Assembly: GCF_030160455.1 (NCBI RefSeq)
Contig: NZ_BSOJ01000030.1
Coordinates: 106,457 to 170,456, forward strand
Reading direction: 5' to 3'
DNA length: 64,000 nt
From: Limnobacter litoralis
GTDB lineage: Bacteria > Pseudomonadota > Gammaproteobacteria > Burkholderiales > Burkholderiaceae_B
The notes under the pieces were generated by a model, which did no database searches, had not been told where the DNA came from, and was given only the letters and a program-made list of their open reading frames with translations. This document shows positions 9,175-18,245 of this stretch, piece after piece (position 1 is the stretch's first letter; each line of letters begins with the position of its first letter). A program made the position numbers and the translations under genes.

Positions 9175-10214
9175 TTCAGCGACTAATGTCCAAATGGCCC
9201 ACCCCTGTCGGTGTCTGGATTCAATGGTTCGACCAGTGGATCGCATTGCTGAATGCTGGCTTGCCCTTGGTGGATTCGCTCGAACTGAGTATTACGATGC
9301 AATCGGGTTTGCACAGCCGTGGGGCGATGGTCAATGCATTGCGCAGTTCCGTTGTCGACCTTCAGGCGGGTGTCAATCTCTGTTCAGCCTTTGCTGACCA
9401 CGGCAGGCGTGTACCCCCCGAAATTTGCATCGCCCTGATGTGCGCGCAAAACACAGGTGACTTTGCCGGTCAGCTTCGGGCGCATTGCGACCGGTGGCAG
9501 CGTTGGCTAGCGGCGCGCAAAGCCTTGCTCAACAGCCTCAGCTATCCACTCTTTGTCTGTCTCTGTGCCTTGTTGTGCAGCTGGTTTTTGCACAATCAAC
9601 CCTTGCTGGCGTCAGCCACGCCTGAAAGTCAGCCGACTGACCTCTACAGCGCAAGCTCGGTTCTGAGCGGGGTGGGCCTGCTTTCGCTGTTGTGCCTGAT
9701 GCCCCTCTGGTTCAACAAGCGACACGCCATACACAGTAAATCTCTGCCCCTGTTTGGTCATTGGTTGCCCATCAAGGCACTCGCCAGTGCCCAATATTTT
9801 TTTCTGATTGCCTGCGAACTGGAAGCCGGGGTGGATCTCATTCACAGTCTGCGTACCCGCCCACTTCAACACAAGGTCCAATTGCTGGGTTCAAGCAGAC
9901 AGTGGCAATCGCTCAATCGGCTTGCAACCCGGCTAGTGCGCAGCATTCAGCGTGGCCAGGGGCTGCATCAGTCCTGCCTCAATGCGGGCGCACCCGACCT
10001 GCTGAGCCAGCAAATCAACGTGGCGCAACACACCGGGCAACTTGCGCAGGCCTTTCACCTCACCGCCAAGGTGTGCGAGGCGCAGGCCCTGATACAACTC
10101 AAGAAACTTCAAGCGGTTGCCGGCCCCGTATTGCTGGCATTGGCGGGGCTTACACTGGCGCTGGCCTACCAACACAGCATCGCACCTTTGTATTCACAAC
10201 TGGGGCACATGTGA
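9171..10214 (+). CDS. GspF/PilC-like inner-membrane platform protein
   Basis: A 347-residue protein of the GspF/MshG family. The first GspF domain (WIQWFDQWIALLNAGLPLVDSLELSI) precedes a hydrophobic hairpin (residues ~120-195); the second domain (FFLIACELEAGVDLIHSL) ends with a C-terminal transmembrane helix (VLLALAGLTLALAYQHSIAPLYSQL). In type IV pili and type II secretion this protein is rotated by the ATPase to insert pilins. It is a little shorter than the usual ~400 residues. Start and stop each overlap the neighbouring gene by a few bases. Confidence 0.85.
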   Translation: MIQRLMSKWPTPVGVWIQWFDQWIALLNAGLPLVDSLELSITMQSGLHSRGAMVNALRSSVVDLQAGVNLCSAFADHGRRVPPEICIALMCAQNTGDFAGQLRAHCDRWQRWLAARKALLNSLSYPLFVCLCALLCSWFLHNQPLLASATPESQPTDLYSASSVLSGVGLLSLLCLMPLWFNKRHAIHSKSLPLFGHWLPIKALASAQYFFLIACELEAGVDLIHSLRTRPLQHKVQLLGSSRQWQSLNRLATRLVRSIQRGQGLHQSCLNAGAPDLLSQQINVAQHTGQLAQAFHLTAKVCEAQALIQLKKLQAVAGPVLLALAGLTLALAYQHSIAPLYSQLGHM

Positions 10215-11107
10215 TGACGCCAACGGGCAATGACATTTGGATCTTGATGCCGAAGTCGGTCTGGATCGACCCCCAGCGGCGAGACGAGTTGCTTGTCCAC
10301 GCCATCGCGCACGATGGTTTGAATTGGCACACCCAGGAAACACTGGACTGGCAGGACTTCAGGGGAAGCCAGCAGGCATTGAGCAGCCTCAGCTTGCCGG
10401 AAACCCAACTGATTCTGGCATTGCCACCCTGCGAAGCCGTGCACCCACAGCCGGAAGACCGTGTCTGGGCTGGTTTGGCAGACTCGCCGCCTCGCCTCAT
10501 CAACACAGCGCACTGCCCCTGGCACGACTGGGTGAGCGCAGAATTTCAAGACTTGGCGGCTAGCCTATCCGTGTGCATTGCCGAATCAGTGTCGCAAGCC
10601 GTGCGATCGGTGCCTTTAACCCGCGTGTCGGGCAGCGAATTGGACACGCTAACCCTGTGGGTGCAAGACATTCAGGCGTTCAGCGCCAAAAAGTATGTGC
10701 AAGCCATTGGCCTGCTCACACTGAGGCCCGGGCGCACGCGGCAAACACTGCGACTCGCCGGTCTTGCCGTGGCTATCGCCCTGTCTGTGGCCGTTCAGGC
10801 CTTGCAGTCTCAGCAAATTCGCGCGCAGGTTCAAAGCACCTTCCAATCTATGCTGCACAGCGCATCCAGCCGCCCAAAATCAGACGTGCCGTGGGCAGAC
10901 TGGCAGCAACAGATTGCCAAATTTGGCCAGAACAACCGGGCCAATCTTGCAAGCCTTCAATTCCAGTGGCGGTTAAATGACCCGGTGCAATCCACAGTCA
11001 CATTGGCTCGACCGCGAAAACGCCTGCCCAAAGGCTGCCAACCCATCACCTCACAAGCTGCTTTCTGTGTGGCCGAAGCTGCAATGAATCCGAGGTTTCA
11101 CAAATGA
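10214..11107 (+). CDS. Putative assembly-platform protein (GspL/PilN/MshI-like)
   Basis: A 297-residue protein I do not recognise by sequence. The true start is taken as the ATG at 10214, overlapping the preceding TGA; the frame is open further upstream but only as a shadow of the GspF-like gene. It has a cytoplasmic N-terminal part (~190 residues), one transmembrane helix (LRLAGLAVAIALSVAVQAL, residues ~180-198) and a periplasmic part ending with two cysteines (GCQPITSQAAFCV). This layout, and position after the GspF-like gene, match the cytoplasm-plus-anchor proteins PilM/PilN, GspL and MshI. The function is inferred from topology and context only. Confidence 0.6.
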   Translation: MTPTGNDIWILMPKSVWIDPQRRDELLVHAIAHDGLNWHTQETLDWQDFRGSQQALSSLSLPETQLILALPPCEAVHPQPEDRVWAGLADSPPRLINTAHCPWHDWVSAEFQDLAASLSVCIAESVSQAVRSVPLTRVSGSELDTLTLWVQDIQAFSAKKYVQAIGLLTLRPGRTRQTLRLAGLAVAIALSVAVQALQSQQIRAQVQSTFQSMLHSASSRPKSDVPWADWQQQIAKFGQNNRANLASLQFQWRLNDPVQSTVTLARPRKRLPKGCQPITSQAAFCVAEAAMNPRFHK

Positions 11108-11673
11108 ACCTTGAACAGATTGTCATCAGGGCGAGGCGTTTGAACTGGGCCCTTGAATTCCTGGCCTTGTGCAGCGTCGGGTGGCTTAGTGCAATGCTTT
11201 ACGGACAAGAGACCGAAGCGATTGACGCCAACTTGACACAGCAAACCAGCCAGGCGCTGACCCGTGCCGCCAGCCCTGCTAGCTTGGTCAGTGCCGAACT
11301 GGCGGTCAAACCGCTCCTTCTGAATTCGCCAGACGAGCCAGCACTTTGGAAGGGTCTTCAGGATTGGCTGCACACCGAAGCACCGAATCAAGGCCGCTGC
11401 GTTGTGCGCCCCACGGCCGACCCCACATCAAACTGGACCCTGTTGTGCACTGGACTGAAAGGAAAATCGGGTTCAAACACCCTTGAGAAAGCACCAGAAT
11501 GGCAAGCCCTCAAAGTGATGTCAGCCATCACACACGCGTCGCCCAAGCCTGATCACGCCAACGCAAAGCCCAAAATCACGCCGCATGCCGAGGGCTGGTT
11601 CATCACTGACGAAGGCAATACCCTGCACTTTGACCCCCTGCAAAACACATGGATCTCAAAACCAGCCCGCTAA
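11104..11673 (+). CDS. Putative PilO/GspM/MshJ-like anchored protein
   Basis: A 189-residue protein with a single N-terminal transmembrane segment (residues ~15-33, LEFLALCSVGWLSAMLYGQ), then a stretch that could form a coiled coil (NLTQQTSQALTRAA), and a small periplasmic domain with two cysteines around residues 100-116. The C-terminus (EGWFITDEGNTLHFDPLQNTWISKPAR) resembles the short beta-rich ends of pilus accessory proteins. It follows the GspL-like gene with an ATGA overlap, the position held by pilO/gspM/mshJ in related operons. No specific family is recognised. Confidence 0.5.
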   Translation: MNLEQIVIRARRLNWALEFLALCSVGWLSAMLYGQETEAIDANLTQQTSQALTRAASPASLVSAELAVKPLLLNSPDEPALWKGLQDWLHTEAPNQGRCVVRPTADPTSNWTLLCTGLKGKSGSNTLEKAPEWQALKVMSAITHASPKPDHANAKPKITPHAEGWFITDEGNTLHFDPLQNTWISKPAR

Positions 11674-12689
11674 AGCGCCCGTCAGCAGGCTACGCCCTCT
11701 TGCTCACTGCTGTGGCTGTTGTGTTGGCCACTGTTCTAATTCACCAGCTTGGTGACGGGTACTCGGCCAGAAAATCGCTTCGTGATTCGGCCAAGGCATC
11801 GCAATCACAGGCCTTGGCTCGCATACGAACTGCACTGCTGGCGTTTGCCGTGTCACAGGGTGACAACAGCCTGAGCCAACCGGGGAATCTGCCCTGCCCC
11901 AGCCTAAGCCCCGAGGGGGCTCCGCAAACCACTTGCCTGAACGTCCACGTGGGTTACCTGCCTGAAATCAGCGTGATTAAAACCAATTACACCCGCAACA
12001 CAGTGCCCATGCTCTGGAACAGCGAACAATTGGGCCATCAAAAAAGCTGGGCGTATGCGGTGTCACCCCAGGTGTTACAGGCCAATGCACTGGGGTGGAG
12101 CCAGTGGGTCGATTTCTCCTTGCCCGGCTTGACAGTCATCGTTGATCAGACCACTTACAAAGACGTGGTTGCCGTGGTTGCCGCGCAGTTGACACCGCTT
12201 GGCAACGACGTGCTACAAGCCACGGGGCACTCCGCCTTATTAAGCAAGGCCGACTTGCTGCAGGCAATTGCCAAGCGGCGGCATTTTCAGATTCAACAGA
12301 CCATCGCCACCTGGCTTGCGATCAACCACCAAACTGAACCCAAACCCACAGAAAATCTTCAAGCGGTCGCAGGCGACCTGATTCCCGTTGACAGTCAATG
12401 CCAGTGCCATTGCACCAGCACACGCTGCCAATGTGGCTGCAATCAGGCTGCACAATGGCAAACAGACAGCAACCCTGCCACGCCGTTCTATAGCGACGGC
12501 ACAGACACCACCTTGATTGCCGGACCAGCAAGGCTGACCTCTCAATGGCCAATCAGCCATTACAGCCCCAGCCCCATGCCGGGCAGCGGCTGTCGACCCG
12601 CCAATCCATTCACCTGCCCGCTTGCGCCCGCTGGCAAGTCTTGCGATTGCACCTTTGCATGGCCCACGGATGCGTTGAGCCCATCATGA
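11649..12689 (+). CDS. Pilin-like protein with cysteine cluster
   Basis: A 346-residue protein starting inside the end of the previous gene (25-base overlap). The N-terminus (RPSAGYALLLTAVAVVLATVLIHQL) looks like a degenerate class III or MshP/PilX-type prepilin helix rather than the canonical GFxLxE. The following RIRTALLAFAVSQGDNSLSQPGNLPCPS matches the head region of large pilin-like proteins found in such operons. A striking six-cysteine cluster (CQCHCTSTRCQCGC) lies near residues 250-263, with more cysteines near the C-terminus. It may be a minor or tip pilin; the cluster suggests metal binding or disulfides, which is inference. Confidence 0.55.
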   Translation: MDLKTSPLKRPSAGYALLLTAVAVVLATVLIHQLGDGYSARKSLRDSAKASQSQALARIRTALLAFAVSQGDNSLSQPGNLPCPSLSPEGAPQTTCLNVHVGYLPEISVIKTNYTRNTVPMLWNSEQLGHQKSWAYAVSPQVLQANALGWSQWVDFSLPGLTVIVDQTTYKDVVAVVAAQLTPLGNDVLQATGHSALLSKADLLQAIAKRRHFQIQQTIATWLAINHQTEPKPTENLQAVAGDLIPVDSQCQCHCTSTRCQCGCNQAAQWQTDSNPATPFYSDGTDTTLIAGPARLTSQWPISHYSPSPMPGSGCRPANPFTCPLAPAGKSCDCTFAWPTDALSPS

Positions 12690-13387
12690 AATCACTGCGC
12701 GGATTCTCACTGATTGAACTGGCCATCGCCTTGGCAGTGTTGGCCGTACTCAGCCTGCCCATTTCACGCTTGCTGAAAGCCCAGAGAAAAGCCAGCGAGA
12801 CGGCCAGCGTGCTGCAAACCAAAGACCTGATGCTGCAAAGCGTGGAAGGGTTTGTGCTGACGCACAGGCGTTTGCCATGCCCCGCCACCGCCCCCGGCAG
12901 CACCGAAAGCTGGAACAACGGGCAATGCGAGCAAGCCAGCGGCTGGTTGCCTGTGCAAAGCCTCGGCCTTGGCATGCAGGCCAAACCCTGGCGAATGAGC
13001 GTGGCCACACTTCAAAGTGCCGGCCCACCTGCGGCCAACGCGCTCACCGCCAACTTTCCACTTCAAGCCATCAACCTGAACACATTGACGGACATCATCA
13101 ACACGCCCGTCAACAGCTACAGAACCCTGAACAACGGCGCTTTGCCCGCCATGCATGTGTGCATCCAATCGGGCAATCAAACCCGGCCCAACCCTTTGCA
13201 GCCGGGGTGTCAGGGCTTGCTGACACAGACAACTTCGGCAGTGCTTGTGATCTACCCGACCGACGCAACACCCAGCAGTTACCAGTTTGTCATTCAACCC
13301 AATACCCCGCTTCACAACCCGGTCTGGCTGTCCTACGAACGCCTGGTCTGGTTGTGGATGCAAGCGGGCGCCCTTCCCTCACTTTAA
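12686..13387 (+). CDS. Prepilin-type protein
   Basis: A 233-residue protein beginning MKSLRGFSLIELAIALAVLAVLSLPISRLL, a textbook type IV prepilin signal with cleavage expected after Gly6 and Glu at position +5 of the mature protein. The head contains the repeated theme VEGFVLTHRRLPCPATAPGS and GWLPVQSLGLG, seen in pilin-like proteins that carry an internal cysteine. The ATG overlaps the upstream stop (ATGA). The body is much longer than a GspI/J minor pseudopilin. Function is probably as a minor or major subunit of this operon's fibre. Confidence 0.75.
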   Translation: MKSLRGFSLIELAIALAVLAVLSLPISRLLKAQRKASETASVLQTKDLMLQSVEGFVLTHRRLPCPATAPGSTESWNNGQCEQASGWLPVQSLGLGMQAKPWRMSVATLQSAGPPAANALTANFPLQAINLNTLTDIINTPVNSYRTLNNGALPAMHVCIQSGNQTRPNPLQPGCQGLLTQTTSAVLVIYPTDATPSSYQFVIQPNTPLHNPVWLSYERLVWLWMQAGALPSL

Positions 13388-13403
13388 TCAACAAAGGACT
13401 TAC

Positions 13404-14039
13404 ATGAACATGCATTCACAACGCGGCTTTTCACTGCTGGAACTGGCGATCTCACTGGCCATCCTTGCGCTTTTGTCGGGCGGCATCCTGAAAGGGCGGG
13501 AAATGATCAAAAGTGCCAAGGTTCAGGCTCTGTCCAGCGACTTGAATGCCATAGAGACAGCCATTTCCGGCTTTGAGAGCCGATATTCCGGATTGCCTGG
13601 CGACTTTGAGGCCGCCAATGCCGCAGGGCTGGGTGACACAGCGGGCAACGGGAATGGATTGATCGACAACAACGAAGCAGGCCACGTATTCAGTCAACTG
13701 GCCTTGTCGGGCTTTATACAGGGTACTTTCGAGGCCACTGACCTGGATCAGGGTGATTGCCCCAAGTCAGCCTGCCTGAGCACACCATTCGGCGGAACCT
13801 ACCTGGTCACCAACACCGTGGCAGGCATTAACACGCAGCCCGGCGCATTAACGATTGGTTTGGGCAACCACATCAGCGCTAGCCAACTGGCTGAACTGGA
13901 CAGAAAACTGGACGATGGAAATCCACTGAACGGCAGCATACAGGTGGAAAACGACGACGCCACGCTGTGTGTCACAGACACCAAGCATTGGGATGAGGCC
14001 AACAATCCCCTTTGCCATGCGGTGTACACCCTGCGTTAA
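13404..14039 (+). CDS. Prepilin-type protein
   Basis: A 211-residue prepilin with start MNMHSQRGFSLLELAISLAILALLSGGIL; cleavage is expected after the Gly in QRG. An AAAGGA Shine-Dalgarno lies about seven bases before the ATG at 13404. The head includes FESRYSGLPGDFEAANAAGLGDTAGNGNGLIDNN, a glycine/asparagine-rich, possibly Ca-binding-like loop also seen in type IV pilin-like proteins of water bacteria, and three cysteine-bearing turns. It is the last gene of the operon; its stop codon overlaps the stop of the convergent antiporter gene by four bases. Confidence 0.78.
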   Translation: MNMHSQRGFSLLELAISLAILALLSGGILKGREMIKSAKVQALSSDLNAIETAISGFESRYSGLPGDFEAANAAGLGDTAGNGNGLIDNNEAGHVFSQLALSGFIQGTFEATDLDQGDCPKSACLSTPFGGTYLVTNTVAGINTQPGALTIGLGNHISASQLAELDRKLDDGNPLNGSIQVENDDATLCVTDTKHWDEANNPLCHAVYTLR

Positions 14040-16042
14040 AGCGACGATGCCCCCCCGCGCTTGGAGAGGATGATCGACTCTGCTGCCGCAAGGGCATCCG
14101 GGGTGCCTTTCAACACCAGCACATCACCCGCTTCAAGGCGGGTTTCCGGTGAGGGGTCACCCCCACGAATGCCACGCCGGCGAATGGCATTGACTTCAAC
14201 ACCGCGCTCAAGCACACCCAGTTCCGCCAATGAGCGCCCAACGCCATTGGCGCCTGGCTCCACCAACAGAGAATGCAGGCGAACCAACTGGTTTTCCGGG
14301 GTGCCCTGCTCGTCGTCTATCCCTTTGAAAACACCCCGAAACATTTGATAGCGTGATTCACGAATGTTCCGGATTTGCTTGACCACTCTTGAAACGGGCA
14401 CCCCTAAAATCATCAGCGCTTGGGAGCCCAACATCAAACTGCCCTCCAGTATTTCGGGCACCACCTCGGTGGCCCCGGCAGCTGTCAGCCTTTCCAGATC
14501 GCTTTCGTCGTAGGTCCGCACAATCACCGGCACATTCGGGGCCAACTGACGAACGGCCATCAGCACCTTTTCCGCAGCCTTGAATTCGGCAAACGTCACC
14601 ACCACGCAAGACGCCCTTAAAAGACCTGCCGCAATCAAGGTTTCGCGCTTGGCCGCATCGCCAAACACCACGGAATCACCCGCGGCAGTGGCTTCGCGAA
14701 TTCGATCAGGGTCGAGATCGAGCGCCACATAATGCAGGTTCTCGCGGTCCAGAATACGGGCCAGGTGCTGACCGCTTCGACCAAATCCACAGATGAGCAC
14801 ATGCTTGGCCGAGGCCAGGCTGCGTTGCGCAACTTGATGAAGTTCCAGGGACTTCTGCATCCACTCCTGACTGGAAAAACGCAGCACGATCCGGTTGGAA
14901 TATTGAATCAGGAAGGGCGCCGCCAGCATCGACAGCAGCATGCTGGCCGTGATGGTTTGCAACCACGGGTCAGGCACCAAACCGTACCCGCCATCGCCCG
15001 CATTGGCCAGCAACACAAAACCGAACTCACCCGCCTGGGCAAGATACAGGCCAGTGCGCATCGCAGTGCCGGTTGTGGCACCGTAAAGCCGGGCCAGGCC
15101 CGTGATTAACACCAGCTTGGCCAGCACCGGCAACACCGTCAGCGCGATCACCCAAGCCCAGTGGTCAACAACCACCCTCGGATTCAGCAACATGCCCGTG
15201 GTGACGAAAAACAAACCCAATAAAACATCACGGAATGGCTTGATGTCTTCTTCAACCTGATGGCGGTATTGGGTTTCTGCAATCAAAATACCCGCCACAA
15301 AAGCACCCAATGCCAAAGACAACTGCGCAAGTTCGGTCAGCCACGCCAGCCCCAGCGTAATCAACAGAACGTTGAGTACGAACAGTTCTTGAGAGCGGCT
15401 TCGGGCCACGAAGGTCATCCATCGGTTCATCATGCGTTGCCCAAACACCAGCATGACCCCCAACACCAAGGCGGCCTTCACAACGGCGAGACTCAAGGTC
15501 ATTGTCAAATGACCCGCGTGCTCAGACAGCGCCGGGATGACAATCAGCAAAGGCACCACCGCAAGGTCTTGAAACAGCAGAATGCCCATGATCTGGCGGC
15601 CATGTGGTGAATCCAGCTCAAGCCGCTCAGACAACAACTTGCTGACGATGGCAGTGGAGGACATGGCGGCCGCACCGGCCAGCACAAATGCAGTTTTCAG
15701 GGAAACCGGAAAAAAGAACTGGATGAGGTAGCCCAGCGCCACCACGCCCACCACGGTCAGCCCCACCTGCGCCATGCCCAGGCCAAACACCACTTTTCGC
15801 ATGGCGTGCAGCTTCGGCAGGCTGAACTCCAGGCCGATTGAGAACATCAGGAAAACCACGCCGAACTCAGCCAGATAACGCGTTTGCGGAATGTCGGGCA
15901 CAATGCCCAAGGAATAGGGGCCGATGACGATGCCTGCGCACAAATAGCCCAGCATGGCAGGCAGCTTCCAGTGTCGAAACAGGGAAACCACCAGCACAGC
16001 GACCAACAACAGAATCAGCGAAAGCTCTAGCGCGTTAGGCAC
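14036..16042 (-). CDS. CPA2 cation:proton antiporter, KefB/YbaL type
   Basis: A ~668-residue membrane transporter with an N-terminal Na/H exchanger domain of about a dozen hydrophobic segments (LILLLVAVLVVSLF, GYLCAGIVIGPYSLGIV, FGVVFLMFSIGLEFSL, LLFQDLAVVPLLIV), a Rossmann RCK_N domain (HVLICGFGRSGQHLARIL, then VVFGDAAKRETL) and a C-terminal TrkA-C domain ending in VLVLKGTPDAL. It probably exchanges K+ or Na+ for protons under NAD(H) or ligand control. The start is uncertain: I choose GTG at 16042, because earlier in-frame starts would overlap the divergent kdsD coding region. Confidence 0.85.
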   Translation of the reverse strand: MPNALELSLILLLVAVLVVSLFRHWKLPAMLGYLCAGIVIGPYSLGIVPDIPQTRYLAEFGVVFLMFSIGLEFSLPKLHAMRKVVFGLGMAQVGLTVVGVVALGYLIQFFFPVSLKTAFVLAGAAAMSSTAIVSKLLSERLELDSPHGRQIMGILLFQDLAVVPLLIVIPALSEHAGHLTMTLSLAVVKAALVLGVMLVFGQRMMNRWMTFVARSRSQELFVLNVLLITLGLAWLTELAQLSLALGAFVAGILIAETQYRHQVEEDIKPFRDVLLGLFFVTTGMLLNPRVVVDHWAWVIALTVLPVLAKLVLITGLARLYGATTGTAMRTGLYLAQAGEFGFVLLANAGDGGYGLVPDPWLQTITASMLLSMLAAPFLIQYSNRIVLRFSSQEWMQKSLELHQVAQRSLASAKHVLICGFGRSGQHLARILDRENLHYVALDLDPDRIREATAAGDSVVFGDAAKRETLIAAGLLRASCVVVTFAEFKAAEKVLMAVRQLAPNVPVIVRTYDESDLERLTAAGATEVVPEILEGSLMLGSQALMILGVPVSRVVKQIRNIRESRYQMFRGVFKGIDDEQGTPENQLVRLHSLLVEPGANGVGRSLAELGVLERGVEVNAIRRRGIRGGDPSPETRLEAGDVLVLKGTPDALAAAESIILSKRGGASSL

Positions 16043-16145
16043 GTTTAATGCTTGAAAAGTGAGAGGATGGGTTAACGCTTTGATATACTGCCCTGAAAAT
16101 ACATCTGCCTCAAGCAGTTGCAGATACAGTTTATCAGGGCCTGCC

Positions 16146-17138
16146 ATGCCACAAAAACCCAACGCCGAACCAGACCACAATTATATTGAGATGGCTCGGG
16201 AAGCCTTGCAAATTGAAGCGGACGCCGTGCGTTCGCTCAGTGCAAAGCTGAACGACCAATTCGAAAAAGCCGCCCAATCCATTCTGGATTGCAAGGGCAG
16301 GGTCATCCTCGTGGGCGTTGGCAAATCGGGCTTGATCGCCAAAAAAATTGCGGCCACCTTCGCCAGCACTGGCACACCCTCTTTTTTCGTGCACGCCACC
16401 GAGGCTTCCCACGGGGACCTCGGCATGATCACGGCAGACGACGTCGTGCTTGCACTGTCCAACTCGGGTCAAACCGAAGAACTGGTGGAAATTCTGCCGG
16501 CCATCCGTCGCCGGGGTGCAAAAATTGTGTCCATCACTGGCAACCTGCAGTCGGCACTGGCCCTGCAGTCCGATTTCGTGCTCGACGGCTCTGTTGCAAA
16601 AGAAGCCTGCCCGCTGAACCTGGCGCCTACGGCTAGCACAACCGCAGCACTTGCGCTAGGTGACGCGCTGGCTGTGGTGGTCTTGAAGGCGCGCGGGTTT
16701 TCCGAAGAAGACTTTGCAATGTCTCACCCAGGCGGCAGCCTCGGTCGCAAACTGTTGACCCATGTGCACGACATCATGCGCACTGGCGATCGCATTCCAA
16801 AGGTGGCCCCCACGGTGTCCCTGTCGCAGGCCATTCTTGAAATCACCCGCAAAGGCCTCGGCATGACAGCCATTGTCGATGACGAGCAGCGCTTGCTGGG
16901 TATTTTCACCGATGGCGACCTTCGCAGGCTGATCGAGCAAGGGCAAGACCTGCGTGGCTTGCTGGTCTCGGAAGTGATGAACAGAAGCCCCAAATGCATG
17001 GCTCCTGAAAAGCTGGCGGTTGAAGCCGTCCGAATGATGGAAGTGACCCACATCAACCAAGTGCTGGTCACCAATGAACACAATCAGGTCGTGGGTGCCC
17101 TCAATTTTCACGATCTGATCGACGCCAAGGTGGTTTAA
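16146..17138 (+). CDS. kdsD: Arabinose 5-phosphate isomerase
   Basis: A 330-residue enzyme converting ribulose 5-phosphate to arabinose 5-phosphate, the first step of Kdo (LPS inner-core) synthesis. It has an N-terminal SIS domain (GRVILVGVGKSGLIAKKIAATFASTGTPSFFVHATEASHGDLGM, then SNSGQTEE) and two C-terminal CBS domains. The conserved EACPLNLAPTASTTAALALGDALAV segment is diagnostic. The ATG at 16146 gives the usual length. Its TAA shares a base with the ATG of kdsC, so this opens the kdsDC-lptCAB run. Confidence 0.95.
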   Translation: MPQKPNAEPDHNYIEMAREALQIEADAVRSLSAKLNDQFEKAAQSILDCKGRVILVGVGKSGLIAKKIAATFASTGTPSFFVHATEASHGDLGMITADDVVLALSNSGQTEELVEILPAIRRRGAKIVSITGNLQSALALQSDFVLDGSVAKEACPLNLAPTASTTAALALGDALAVVVLKARGFSEEDFAMSHPGGSLGRKLLTHVHDIMRTGDRIPKVAPTVSLSQAILEITRKGLGMTAIVDDEQRLLGIFTDGDLRRLIEQGQDLRGLLVSEVMNRSPKCMAPEKLAVEAVRMMEVTHINQVLVTNEHNQVVGALNFHDLIDAKVV

Positions 17139-17662
17139 TGAACAACATGGATCCGAAAACAGCAGCCCGTCAAATCAAATTGATGGGCTTTGACGTAGAC
17201 GGCACCCTCACAGACGGCGGTTTGTATTTCGGCGCAGACGGCGAAGTCATGAAGCGCTTCAGTGTGCTCGACGGCCAAGGCCTGCGCTTGTTGATCGATC
17301 ACGGCGTTAAAGTGGTCTGGATCACCGCCAGATCGAGCGCGATTGTCGAAAAGCGTGCACGCGACCTGGGTATTTATCAGCTGGTGCAGGGTTGCAAAAC
17401 CAAGCTGCAGGTGTTTGATGACATTCGACAGTCGCTTGCACTGAGCTGGGAAGAATGTGGTTTCTTCGGCGACGACTGGCCCGATTACCCGGTGATCAAG
17501 CATGTGGGTCTTGCCGCCACAACCACCCATTCTCCGGAATGCATGAAGGCCGTCGCAAACTGGACCAACCAGCGACCTGTGGGCAACGGCGCGGTGCGCG
17601 AGTTGTGTGACTTCATTCTGTCGTGCAAGCCCGACTACAAGAACCCCTGGGAGTGCGACTAA
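17138..17662 (+). CDS. kdsC: KDO-8-phosphate phosphatase
   Basis: A 174-residue HAD-superfamily C0 phosphatase that removes phosphate from Kdo 8-phosphate. Motif I is FDVDGTLTDGGLYF, motif II is WITARSS, and motif IV is FFGDDWPDYPVIKHVGLAA. It acts as a tetramer in the cytoplasm between kdsA and kdsB. Position between kdsD and lptC, with a one-base overlap upstream and a 4-nt gap downstream, is the canonical arrangement. Confidence 0.95.
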   Translation: MNNMDPKTAARQIKLMGFDVDGTLTDGGLYFGADGEVMKRFSVLDGQGLRLLIDHGVKVVWITARSSAIVEKRARDLGIYQLVQGCKTKLQVFDDIRQSLALSWEECGFFGDDWPDYPVIKHVGLAATTTHSPECMKAVANWTNQRPVGNGAVRELCDFILSCKPDYKNPWECD

Positions 17663-17666
17663 CACC

Positions 17667-18245
17667 ATGCGGGCATTCTTTTCCCTCATTTCACAATTCG
17701 TGCCACTGATTGTCACCTTCGTGTTGGCGGGTGCGTCCTACTGGCTGGCCGCACAGAGCGAAATTGATCTTTTTGGTCTCTCGAAAAAAGCCGACAGCAC
17801 CACCATCGACAGCTACATCAACCAGTTCAACCTGCAAAGCAAAGATTTCAAGAACAACACGGTGTCCATGTTGCAAGGGCAGCGTGCCGAGCACCACCCG
17901 GCCAACGACACCTGGGTCATCAGCACCCCCCGTATTCAGCGTGTGCAAGCCGACGGCGGCTTGTTGACCGGCCAGGCTGACCAGGCGCTTTACATGCCCA
18001 AAACCGATCGCATCGACCTGAATCAGAATGTGCGCATACACAGTGTCAGCGGTGGTGTACCCACCGACATCGAGACTGCGCACCTGGAAATTGATCAATC
18101 CAAAAACACGGTCAGCACCCGCTTTCCAGTCAAAGGCTCACGACCAGGTCAAACCTTCACGGCCAATGGTGTTGTGATGAATCAAACCACGGGCGAAATC
18201 GAAACGCAGGGCAACACCAACATCCGAATAGAGGCCAAACCATGA
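17667..18245 (+). CDS. lptC: LPS export system component LptC
   Basis: A 192-residue bitopic protein with one N-terminal transmembrane helix (FVPLIVTFVLAGASYWLAAQ) and a periplasmic beta-jellyroll (SYINQFNLQSKDFKNNTVSMLQGQRAEHHP, GGLLTGQADQALYMPKTDRIDLNQNVRIH). It passes LPS from the LptB2FG extractor to LptA. The ATG at 17667 is chosen because the transmembrane segment follows directly; an earlier frame start lies inside kdsC. The stop overlaps the lptA start (ATGA). Confidence 0.9.
   Translation: MRAFFSLISQFVPLIVTFVLAGASYWLAAQSEIDLFGLSKKADSTTIDSYINQFNLQSKDFKNNTVSMLQGQRAEHHPANDTWVISTPRIQRVQADGGLLTGQADQALYMPKTDRIDLNQNVRIHSVSGGVPTDIETAHLEIDQSKNTVSTRFPVKGSRPGQTFTANGVVMNQTTGEIETQGNTNIRIEAKP

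Noticed and set aside
9761..10213. N-terminal extension of the 10214 gene by 151 codons
   Set aside because: The extension lies wholly inside the GspF-like gene in another frame; the ATG at 10214 with an ATGA overlap fits the pattern of the operon.
16043..16180. Longer N-terminus for the KefB/YbaL-type antiporter
   Set aside because: It would overlap the divergent kdsD start and adds residues not typical of the family; a GTG at 16042 directly before the first membrane segment is more likely, though not proven.
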